Positions 1 through 10,596 of a stretch of 64,000 nucleotides of DNA are shown here, piece by piece. A model generated the notes under the pieces. It had not been told where the DNA came from and searched no databases. It worked only from the letters and a program-made list of their open reading frames with translations. Every line of letters starts with the position of its first letter. Positions within the stretch are counted from its first letter, which is position 1. The position numbers and the translations under genes are program-made. Origin of the DNA: Klebsormidium nitens (Eukaryota; Streptophyta; Klebsormidiophyceae; Klebsormidiales; Klebsormidiaceae); the NCBI GenBank assembly GCA_000708835.1, contig DF237418.1, positions 1 to 64,000 on the forward strand. The letters are read 5' to 3'.

Positions 1-2060
1 CACAACCGGGCATCGTCGTACGGCTCGTATCTAGATCGAGACGAATCCCACACACGCGATGGAGCTGCGCATTGCCTTTTTTCGCGATTGATAAATCGCC
101 CCAGAACTTGTCTCGCGGGTTTCTTGCGAGTTTTCGCCGATTCTGTCCATTTCGGCCGCAAGAAAATTGACAGGCAACTCTTTCTTGTGGCGGCTCTTCT
201 TGCCGGTTCTTGTGCGGTGCATAGTTTATGCCATCCTTGCACCCGCGTATGGTCGAGTTTGGATACCATCGACGCCGTCCGATTGCCGTCCGGTGCGTGA
301 ATAAAGCCATTCCCAGCCGTCAGGTTATAGTTGTTGGGCCGGGCAGAAAAGACTTGAGCAGACTACAGCCCGGTGCGAACAACCGGTCTTTTCTTGCCTG
401 TTCCGGCTGTTTTCACAAGAAAAGCGGCAAGAAAAGACCCACAAAAAAAGTTGAAATCATTTAGGTGCGAATACCGTATGAGACTCCAAGTTGGCAAACC
501 CTAATTTTGAAGCCGCCCACTTGCACTTTTTTAGCTCGGTTTTTTTGGTTTACAGAAAACCAGCTATCGTTTTCCCCCGCAGCGTTTGAAAAACCTGAAC
601 GTGAGCACACTAGATTGGATCACTCAGTTAAGAAGATTTTATCCATCGAACGAGTGCTTTGGCAGGCGGCAGACCGGTAAGGCACTGGTGATTTCGATGG
701 TTCGAAGCGTTTTGCTGGCTCTATTTTTTTTTGCGCTTGTGAGACGCTCTTTGGAGCGCGTTCATTCGTTCATTCTGCGGACATGCGGACAGACGGACCG
801 TCTCGAACCTCGGATTATCTAGCATTTCAGCATTGGTCCGACCCGACGGGAGACTCAGGCCGTCACGGTGTCGGGGACCGTGGCCCGTCCGGCGGTCCAG
901 ATGAGATTCATTTCTTTTGGCGCGTGTGAAGTTACATTTGCGGCTTGCCGTACGGCTTGACACGAATCTGCATAAGCCAGCCTAAAGACTCTGAACCTGA
1001 CTGCGTATGTTATCAGTACCGGGCTACATACATCGTACCGGTATCTTTGCGACAAACTCATCAAACAGACTCTACGGGTTCGGGGAAATGCCCGAATGAT
1101 TACGTGGACATTCGCTTATAATGTTCCGCGTATCTGAATATCTGGATTCAAATATGTTAGATGGGACAATCTGCAGCCCCTGCCAGATTACGGTGTACCG
1201 GTGCCAACGTACCGGCTGCCATCTTGGACCCATCCAAGACTTGTTCACATCATAGAAAAGCATCCCCTATAAAAACCGAGCATACGTGGCGTTTCGCCAC
1301 CGGTCACTTTTTTTTTTTTCCTTTGGCTGCAGGAAGAATGTTGGGGCAAGCATTTTCAGAAGCTGCCGCCACAGTTGTTCAGGAAGGTTGTGCAGACGTA
1401 GCCAGGGCGTACCATTAAAAAGAGCGTTCAGATTCCATGAAAGGAGATCTAATTGCATCTCTTGTGCGAAGCTGAGGCCATGCAATACTCCCTGGCGGAG
1501 AGGCACCGCTGCGTAATGTGTAAGACTTTCTTGATGAATCTTGTCTTAGATTTGAGTCAAGCACCACCTTTGATGCTTGATTTGGGAGTGTCCCCAATGC
1601 CGTATGTTGGCATGCTTTTTTCTGCTTTTTTTTTGTAGCTACGATTTGTGGGCCAATTAAGAAAATGGTAGAATGCCATTGTTGTGCACAGATTGAGATA
1701 GAATGCCACCCAACTCGTGCAGCAATGTTGTCCGAGAATCATCAGAAGCTTTCTAAATCTTGACAGAAACAATACAATGGCTAATCAAACTTTTTCTACG
1801 CAAGTTGGTCGCATACATTGATCGCCCTATGTGAAAATGAGTATTTGCTGAAAGCTATGCCCGTAGTCATGAATCGTGCAACGCCTCCAGGGTCCCTTAA
1901 TCGTAGATCCTGATAGCAGCATGAATCCCTTCGCTGGTGATCATCGTTTGCTCTTTCTGACTGATTTGTTGACCGTCTACGACATTGTCAATCAAAGTAG
2001 CAAATTGAGGGGGATCATCCAATGTGATAGAAGCGAAAATGCTGACTGAATCCATCACTG
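1..2060. other. Gene-poor stretch
   Basis: No exon chain with consistent splice sites could be built on either strand. Open frames here are short, mostly lack an ATG and do not resemble known proteins. The only structure seen is the short inverted repeat listed separately and several A or T runs, for example near 1311-1320 and 1618-1635. Confidence 0.5.
385..439. repeat. Perfect 14-bp inverted repeat
   Basis: GGTCTTTTCTTGCC at 385-398 is exactly reverse-complemented at 426-439, with a 27-bp spacer. The spacer contains a further AAGAAAAG motif. It could be a small foldback, a transposon remnant or a transcript hairpin. No flanking target duplication was identified. Confidence 0.7.
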
Positions 2061-2594
2061 ACTCCAGGTCTTGGCTCAGCGCCAGACGACTTTGCACAAG
2101 ATTCTGGACCATGCGGACGACGCTTTCTATCTCCTGATGCTTGCGCTGGAGTGTCACAGCCTGCAAACTTAAGATGAAATATCAGTTCAAGCATCCCAGC
2201 ATATACATTGAGTAATCCTCACATGCCAAATTGAAGGATTGAGTACATGTCTTTTAAATGTTTGTGGTGCTGGAGACTCATTATTTTGACCGCATAAACA
2301 ACATCCAAGGCTTCTGCTTGAGAGGAAGTGTCAGCGGGGCTTGGCAAAAGCGAATGTTTTCTTTTGAAGAGCTACACCAGCAAGGAGCGCATAAGCAGAT
2401 TCCAGCTTAAATATGCGCTCATACAGCTGACTGAGCCTGTCTCTACCACGTCTCCACAACCAACTTCCATTGGAATTGAACCAACTGCATGATGATCTGG
2501 ATGTCAGCCTCAATAATTAACACGAAGCGCATTGAGCTCTCCAGCGTATTCTCGCTCGTGTTCAGCTTTTAGTGTCTCTGATGGTTTAGCCATC
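1897..2594 (-). other. Possible minus-strand gene, weak
   Basis: Three open segments on the minus strand look somewhat protein-like: one from an ATG at about 2594 (MAKPSETLKAEHEREY...), one around 2331-2430 rich in L, E and R, and one at 1897-2166 ending in TAA. The last overlaps the antisense of the PEX12 exon 2 copy, which explains much of its coiled-coil look. I could not join the segments with consistent phases. I list this only as an unresolved possibility. It may be entirely shadow. Confidence 0.2.
2068..2166 (+). pseudogene. Stray copy of PEX12 exon 2
   Basis: This segment matches exon 2 of the PEX12 gene at 11095-11200. It reads VLAQRQTTLHKILDHADDAF..., against VLAQRQPALHKVLDHADEAF... 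in the real exon. The acceptor CAG in front is kept, but the donor after it is lost (the real exon ends AAG|GTGAGC; here the sequence runs CAAACTTAAG). Many of the differences fall at third codon positions, so the copy seems to have diverged partly under PEX12-frame constraint. No copies of PEX12 exons 1 or 3 were found beside it. It is probably a relic of a paralogue or a segmental duplication. A shared TTGAGTACATGT sits downstream in both loci, so the duplication may include some intron. Confidence 0.75.
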
Positions 2595-2599
2595 TGATT

Positions 2600-3330
2600 C
2601 AACAACTGGTTCGCTCCCTGCACACAGTCATCTTGGTGACCTTCCCGCCCGCCTGCCCCCTAAGGCCATGGATTTCCAAGGAAGGGCCCTTGGACCATGG
2701 CGGGACGCCACTCCCCAAAGACAGCGCCCCGTTCCTTTCCAAGTCTAGCCCCCCCTCTTCCACTGTATGGAAAGACAAGGCAGCCTTGGGATCTCCCCCT
2801 CTGACAGCATGGTAAATTGTTCGTTGCCCCCCTTTCTGAATCACCTTTCTTCCGAGGGGGTAGTCCAGGATCCGTGATGGGCCCGTGCCCCCTTCCCCAC
2901 CTGTCGCCCCCCATTGTGCTCCTCACACCTAGCCGCGAATTCCTTGTGGGATTCTCCCCTTTCCATTTGACGGACCCCTTTGCCAGAAAACATGGGCGAG
3001 CCAGTTCGGCCCGCTTCCAGAGAGTTCTGCCCAAGACGCTCCCCCCCCTGGGGCCAATTTGACAAGATTTTGCCCCCCCGCTTCGATAGGCCGTTCGACC
3101 ACCGCTCGTTCCTCACTCTCGCGGCCAAATGAGACCCGGCGTTTGGTTCCAGTGGAGCAGGGGGTCCTTATTGCCCTGCGGCCCACCCCCTCTTACCGTT
3201 CTGACTTCCTCCAGGTCCTTGCAGCCCGGCAGGAGCATGAGTGGGCCCCCAGTTTAATCAGGTCTGCATGTGCTTTCTCTCGACTCAGCATACTCTGCAC
3301 CGTTAAGTTGCGCCCTTAATGTGCTTGCCT
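2600..3330. other. GC-rich block with C-runs on the plus strand
   Basis: The composition changes sharply here. The plus strand has many runs of four to nine C and few long A/T stretches, unlike both flanks. Overlapping open frames exist on both strands because stops are rare in such sequence, but none has a recognisable domain or convincing splice context. It may be the body of an old repeat or an inserted fragment. No terminal repeats were found. Confidence 0.5.
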
Positions 3331-6306
3331 GCTCATGTTTATGCTTGCTTCTGTGCTAGTCCAGTTCCCTGAGTTCTCCTGTCTTGAGACAGAAGATAAA
3401 CGCAGAATGCTGAATTGCCACTCTTAATTGTTAGGCACTGGAACATGATGTGACCAAGACCGTTTCTCTTCAAGGACACGAATTGATTTCTCTAGATGAG
3501 TTCCTTCCCAGGACGGGAAAGATGATTTTAGAAGACGTTAGCTCCTGCCCTTGTCCCCTTTTCTGGACATGAACGAGTCCGCTGCCTCTTGACTCGGAAG
3601 AGGACTCACTGAGTTCCCCATCATCAAACAAGCCAGGCAAGCCTCAAGGCCGGTCGCTGGAGCCGCTTGTTGGTTCAAGACAGGGGTCGAGACTGGTTGA
3701 ATGCAGCCTCGAGGCCATCTCTTATCTGGTTGGTATTGAGAGCGTTGCCACGGTTTGCCTGTGGTCATATGCTCGATAACAGCTGCTAGCCCTTCCCGGA
3801 GGCATGCCTGAACGTGTAACTTTTGTTATCTCCTTGTTGTGGGCACCACTAAAAGGTTCATTTACCGCCACCGAAAGGTTTGTCTTCTTGCTCGCCATCA
3901 GTTCTCAAAGCTTAAATTGAAGTTCCCGTTTGCCCTGAGCGCTGCCTGGTCGCCGCACAATATCCGCTCTCGTTTTGGCGGGTCGATCAGTGCGTTCGCA
4001 AGCGGAACAGAGGGCAAAGTCTGATTTTCGGCGATGAACCAATTGTCGCAGTCAGTTGTGCTTCACCAGATGGTCCACGATGTGATGTCTGTGCAAAACA
4101 GAAAACACTCGTCTTTCCGCAAATCAAGATCAACATACTAAACATTGGTAACGTCATCACGCTGCCGGCAAATTTGGACCCACCAAGTCAACTTTGGTGA
4201 ACCCGGTCCCCGTTCAAATTTAAGCGTGGGATGTGATCTAAACTCCCTTTTGTTGTGTGATGGGTTGGGTATTAACCTCTTTTTGCGTTGAATGAAAGAA
4301 AGGGCATGCCTAATTTATAACCAACTGAATGTAAGGTCGCCCACCGTTCGGGATAGAAGTATTTGCCCTCTGAAAAATAAAGACCCGTTGACTGATCAGG
4401 CTCGACAATTCCTCTCCACCTGGGCCGCCACCGCTTCGTCCCCAGCTGCTGGGCCTACAATGCCTCCCCTGTGCGCTACGGCGACTTCTCGGGGTTTCCG
4501 CGTGGAGACCACTTGCCTGGCTGGACTTCGGCGTCGCTGTTGCGGGGTGTGCTCTGTAACATGAGGGACGAGGCGCGAATGATGATGCAACGACGGCAAA
4601 CGCTCTGGGCAGCCTACCGAGGCATACCTCTCTATAAACAAGGCCCCCAAGCGCAGCAAGCGGGCAACAAGAAGATGAAGGTGAGCAAGCCTTCGTTGGC
4701 GAACAGCATCTCCATACTACGTGCCCTGCGCGGCAATATCCGTCGTGAAAAACTACTCGCGAATGTCTCCGTTTCTTAACAAAGTCGTCCGCTTGAGGGC
4801 TTAGCTGATTGTAACGGACTGAGTTGCAAATATGTCTGAGAGATTTGGCAGACAAGGGGCTAGGAGCATCTCTCCTAGCACTGTTTCGTTCAAAAGAACT
4901 GATTGGCTGTCCGTATGGTTTTCCTCAGCCCTGTCTTCCCCGACCCGTCTGCCTCTCTCCGACTTTTCGTCGTTCCTTGCCAACCAGTCATCTGCTTGTT
5001 GCCTCAGGTTCTGGTATCTTCTTACGGTCTCTTTAAAAATTGCTTCCGTTGTCCCTCCAGGCCGCCCATGAGGCCACGGGCAAGACCATGTTGTCTGGCG
5101 CACTTGGCGCCCCTCAATGTCCCTCACGGGAAGCTAGAGTTTCATTGAAAAACATTGAAGTTGCTACTTAGATCGAGGGCGAGCTCGCCGCATTGTCCTG
5201 AACCAGTGTAAGCCACAAAGGTGTCTGTAGGACGCAGGTAGATTGGTTTTGGTAATGTTAGTGAATACTGGCCTCAAAAGTACGGCTTAATTGTGGGCAA
5301 GTCGGGCTCAGTGGGCCTCCTTCTTGGCTAGGGGTCGATGATCTGTGAAACAAGAGCCGGTTGATGAGCAAAAAAGGGGCAGCAAGTAGATGGGTTGCGA
5401 TGTCGTGTTGTACATGTTGCGTCCGATCGATCATCTCGGCTGCTGTTCAGACCATGGCATGCCACGCGCTCTGTCATAGACTGCATGCAGTCCCGGATAG
5501 ATTCCAGCATAAAGACGGTTGTCGCCTTTATCGAAGCAGCTCATAGGGCTCGAGTAGCAGAATCTGTACCTACTTTTCACACTTGTCACACTCGATCGAG
5601 CGAGACTACTCCTCTTCCTTGCGATAATTGATCGGAGCATTGGGGGTTACTTGATACTCCAGTGGCCAGTGACCTTAAGTCGTTTTTGAATCGCACTTTA
5701 GGATTCAGACGGACGTCAAGTCAATCAGACGACGTCAGAATTTTTGTGTATGTTGCCTGGCATGGCAATTGGTATCGCACATGCTGGCACCCGGCCAAAG
5801 CGTAAATATGTCACGATCCTACGATAACACCCATCTTGGCGCGCCGCCGCCACCGGCCGGTCCATGCATGCATGTGAGCGAACGACTGAAGCGTGCGCGT
5901 TGACATTTTGTATGTAAGCTACAATTGTTAATGTGCGGATCGGTAAGCACGGCATGTTGTGCCGCTCATGATTAGCTAGTACTTGCAGTGACAAACGCTA
6001 CCGCGCCCGGCCCGCACGAGTGGGATGCATGCATACAAGCACGTTCGATCACCTCCACACGCATATGACCAACCATCATTGACATGCTTATAGCACGCTC
6101 GAATGGCCGCCTCTCAGTCCATCATACAAGGCCGGATAAGTGCCTGAAGCTTCGCCCACATTCCAATTCATCGTCTTTGAGAGTCGAAGAGTCTTGGCAC
6201 ATGCAAAGACTCGTAAAACTAGAGCGTCACAACTGCCACAATACGAAAAGATGTCTCTACGATATGCCCGATGTCCATTCCCTTCTCCACGAGGGTCGGC
6301 TAGATG
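3331..6306. other. Gene-poor stretch with two orphan open frames
   Basis: No gene was recognised. One plus-strand frame around 4400-4690 (containing YGDFSGFPRGDHLPGW) and one minus-strand frame at 4801-5127 (containing RRYQNLRQQADDWLARND) look more protein-like than background. Neither could be joined to further exons, and the second has no ATG. They may be gene relics. From about 5740 to 6070 the sequence is rich in CATG, GCATGC and CATATG. Confidence 0.35.
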
Positions 6307-9300
6307 TTACTCGGGAAAAAGTCCGTCCCAAACTGCATCCGATGCGAGGTCTTCGTTGGCAAGCAACTCGGGTGCCATCAGCTCCTTGGCTTTTCTGTAT
6401 GCTTTTGTCAGCACCGAGCGCGAGCCTTCCACCATGACAGATTTCATATACCGGTAGCCCTCCACGATCGCGAGCGGGAAGACATTGACATCCCCAGCTG
6501 CGAAGTCCCTCGCCTTGGCCGCCCAGCCTATCTCTAGAGCCATGCACATTTCCGCCGGGATGTCCTTGTAGAGGTCCATCACGTACTTGGGTCCGCCGCC
6601 GCTGAGTGCACCCCGCTTAGTGACCATAGCGACGACCTGGTTTGGACTGTGTTGGTCCCCACCTGTGGCGAGCGGCGGAGCCGCGGCCCTCGGGCAGAAC
6701 CCGACGTACTGCAGGCAGACCTGCATGTGAAAAATTGGTTGAACGAAGGCATCCTGATTTGTTTGCAACCGTCAGAGACGTTCCCGATGCGGGAAGCTTT
6801 CCTTGGTTTGCTAGCGGACCAGTTCACATAAAAGTGGTCAACAGAATTTTGACCAGGCGCAGAACTCGGCAAGGAACCTTCATCAAAATTCTGGGCCCGG
6901 TTCAGCGAGGAAACATCGTCCTGGCTAGACGGCAGCAAAGGCAGCCAAGACGATGACGAACGCGCAATTTGGAGCAGTCCATCTGGCCGGCTTGTGTACA
7001 CAAACCCGACCTTGCCTTGTTCGCGGAATACTGAAAGACTTTAGAGCGTGTCGTCTGAGGCGGCAAGCGCAACGAACTTGACAGGACCTCCTCCGCAAAC
7101 AAGAGCCTTGCAAGAATGTTTTGTCTCTAAGTACTCCCCACTCACCTGCGACCCAACCTGCTCCACGTTTCTCCCCGTGACCTCGGTCTTGAGCTCTTTC
7201 GCGACGGCTGACGTCATCGCATGACGGGTGCTCTGCAGAGGCACGGCTGACAGAACCAGGTCGGGGTAGCCCACGTTGTACGTAATGTAGGACTTCGTCC
7301 GGACAGCCGTGCTCAGCAGCGTCGCCGGGCTCTTGTCTGAAACGATTGCCACATAGGCCGCCTGCGAAGTGAATGCGATTTCAGCTTTGCCTTCAAGCGA
7401 TTGTTACGCGATCCACGGTATGCGATATAGCATTAATCAGCTTCTAATCTGCGTCAGTAGAGGCGATTATAATATCAAAGACCAGCGAGCTATGGTGAAG
7501 GCCAGTTTCGCTCAGTTCAAGACGTTGTACCGGGCTGCATCAGACTGCTACAGCAAGCTGAGGGATCATCCGAAGAAGATCGGTGATTGACCAAACGCTG
7601 CTCAGCAGCTCAGAGCCGTGCCCTTCGTGCATTTGTTAGCAGCGAGCTTTCAAGGTTCTGGAGGCAGCATGAGCTGACTCTCTATCCCTCACTGATCGAT
7701 GGAATCTGCTTTCCGCAGCGGTTGTAATGCGCAACGTAGACACTTCGTGGCGGACCAAGGTAGTCCAAGCAGATCCAAGAGAAATGTAAAAGAAGGTGTA
7801 GTTCTTTTCTGATTGAGGTCCCTGTGGCAAGTTATCTTGCAGAAGATAGAAAGGCCCCCTAAGACTCTGCTGAAAATGACGATCTCAAGAAACGTTTCAG
7901 AATAATCACTCAACCAACCCCCTGAAAAAGCGAACGGGACAAATTGCTAGCTACCTGGCCAATGCGCTTCGCTTGCGCCTCCATGTGCCTTTTTACGGGC
8001 TCATAATGCGCTGTCTCTTTTCCGGCCTCGATGCTGCCGTACTTCCGAGGCATCTTGGCGAAGTCGATCCCGAGTCTGGCACAAAGCTGAGCGAGGTCGG
8101 AGGTTGTTCGCCAGCGGACGTCAATGTTCGCCTCCAGGAACATAATGACAGTATTTTGAAGCGGTGTCGCTGAGATGATGTTGACGCGGAACGGCGGAAA
8201 CCCTGCAGAGCAACAGAGAAGTTGAAATCCTTATGAGGCTGCCCTTCGCATCTGCGGACGACTATGAGACAAGGATGCTGCGTAACAGGCGCTCTCCTCA
8301 AGGGCGCAACAACGCCTTGTTGCGCAGTCTGTTTAGATGAACTCCAATCGCTTTTCCGAGTCGTTTTTTTTTGGCTTCTCTTTTCTGCCAGACTGTGCAA
8401 GCAGAAGCCTGCAGGCGACCATTTTAACAACAGGCCTTTATTAACACCTTTCAGTCGCAATCAGAGCTTGAAACCAAGCTCAGATAACCTGTGGATTAGC
8501 AAAACATGCCCTGGCTCCGAGGGTTTACCTTGGGAAGAATGCCTTAGCACGAGCAAAGCCACGTTCGCTTTTCAAGGCTCTGTCTCACGCTAAGTGTGTC
8601 CAAAGTTGTGCATCTGCTCGGCTGACGCATCTTACCTGGTTCGTCAACCTCCACAAGCTCCGACTCGATCGCTTCCCTTGTCGTGGCCTCCTCTTCCTTG
8701 CTCAGCAGACTCTCGCCCAGCTCGACGAGCGGCTCTTGGCCCTCTCTCTCGCCATGGGCGCTGTCGCTTGAGGGTGTTGAGGGACCTGCGCGGGGCTTTT
8801 TCTCTCTTTCCACTTCTTGCATCAGTTGCTGGAGCTCGTCCAGCTGCACATTAACCAGAGATTGCATGAACAAGGAGGCATTCCAGCTCATGCTCGGCGC
8901 GAATCATCAATGCAGAAGACTGAGCAGATCGTATGCTCACTCTTTCTCCACCTCTTGGTTTCCATCAATCAGTGCAATATAGTGCAATATAGACCCTGAA
9001 CAAGCTCAAGTTTCTCAGGCACTTACGGTCTGAACCTGCTGCAAACCACTGAATGAACGCAGGCAATAGACGAAGCTCGCTGGGAGGCGCCTCCTCACCA
9101 CCTCACTTCGGCCCTTGAAGATACACTGGCGATCATTCCAGCAAAGAAGACGCAATCGCTGCAAGTTCCACCTGCACTTAGCCCAGAAATACAAAAGATG
9201 CCCTTGACAATCCGTTGTCAAAGGATCGCAGAACAACTCACATGGTACTCCTCTGCAAACGCCCGTGTGTCATCTAGTGCAACCGGTTCAGCAGCACGCA

Positions 9301-10257
9301 GTACGACCTTCACCCGCTCTGGCTTCCCATCCCTCACAAGCAGCTTAAAAGCCTGTAGCGGAGTCTGGGAAAGTGGTGACGGAATGCAAAGCCACCACTT
9401 CCTCCGCTTCAGTTCCTTCGACTGATCTTTCTGTAAAACAAAGTCCACAAATGAAGTCAGTTTCTTGTAACAAAATGAAGGCTCAGGTTGCATGAGACTT
9501 ACACTGACAAAAGCAAGCTGACAAGAAGGTGCTCAAGTAGAGTAGACAGAGAAGTCCAAGATAGGGCTTGCAACGCACTGCACGACCAATGCCGATGGTC
9601 CAGCTTGCAACTTACCCCAAAGTGTTCTTCCGCTTCGTCCTTAACATCTGCCCAGCTCATCCACGCAATTTTGCTGAGCGTCTCGAAAGTGAGAGCTGCA
9701 AACAGGTATGATTGTAGTTTGTGACCCTTTACAGATTCTGACAGGATTCCAAAGAGTACAATCCCTAGAAGAGTGTATAGTCCAAGGCAGTTTCAGCTGC
9801 GGAGTAAATGCTACAGCTTCATCTAAACAAACGCACCGAGCAGATTATGGAAAGGGGGGTCCATACCCAACAAATTTTTTTTTGAACAGGTTCCTTCGAA
9901 AAGCAGTAGCCCTGCAGAGCACCCCAAATATCTCTCAGATGACAAGAAATGTTCAGCAAAACTTCGACACTAGATGCCAATCCCGCTGCTATGGTGTAAT
10001 TTCTCACCTTCAACACGATCCTTCTTAATGCTCATAAATCTGGGCTTGCTGGCGCACTCTTCATCGTACCAAACAAGAGGAACGTGTGCATCTGCCCTTC
10101 CCCACTCATCACTGCCGAAGTCTAGGACTCTGTTCGCGTTGAGCACCTGAAGCGCCGCGCTGATCGACATGTTTGTGAACTCAGTGGTTAGCTCTTCCAA
10201 GTCAACTTCAGCGTCACTATCGCTGCTAACCAAGACGTTTAAGAATGACCGCTTCAT
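6307..10257 (-). CDS. Eight-exon gene of unknown family
   Basis: Function not recognised. The exons, in transcript order, are 10257-10008, 9695-9616, 9430-9242, 9158-9027, 8843-8636, 8202-7955, 7361-7146 and 6720-6307. All junctions are GT-AG with matching phases, and they sum to 1737 nt, or 578 aa. The start is the ATG at 10257 (MKRSFLNVLVSSDSDAE). The N-terminal part is acidic, followed by FGSDEWGRADAHVPLVWYD. A charged helical stretch (LDELQQLMQEVEREKK) sits in exon 5 before a low-complexity acidic linker. The C-terminal half (exons 6-8) has a mixed globular composition and ends DAVWDGLFPE. No signal peptide or clear membrane segment was seen. It is divergent from PEX12 across a 340-bp gap. 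The exact start is uncertain because an open frame continues upstream of the ATG. Confidence 0.75.
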
Positions 10258-10596
10258 CTGACATTTGCCACGCTTTAGCGCCTTCCAGCATTGACGCAAA
10301 CTCGAACTGCAATAGAGCGCCTGTAGAACGGATGTGGATCTGAGACGAAACGTCGAAAGAAATGTTGTTGTTGCTGATCAACTCGAAACTTTTGCCTGAT
10401 AATGGTCGCTCAAACCCTAACCCTAAACTCAGCAACGCCTCAGGGATCACATACCGTACTATACCTACCTAGACAGTAGATGCTTGTATGTGCACGCTTT
10501 TCCTGGATGTAGGGCGTACGGTGATCCGTCCTTACCCCCTTTTCTTGACGGCGCTACAGCCAGAGCAAAAGCAGCAATTTCAGCAGAGCAGAGGCC
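10258..10596. promoter_or_regulatory. Divergent promoter with telo-box
   Basis: This is the gap between the start of the unknown minus-strand gene and the PEX12 start codon. AAACCCTAACCCTAAA lies at 10412-10427. It contains the plant telo-box AAACCCTAA, known from promoters of growth-related and ribosomal-protein genes in plants. The position midway between divergent starts suggests a shared promoter element, which is an inference. An interstitial telomere scrap is the alternative. Confidence 0.55.

Noticed and set aside
4310-4855. 181-codon minus-strand open frame
   Set aside because: It has Cys/Ser/Arg-rich composition, no domain and no splice partners. It is probably a shadow or chance frame.
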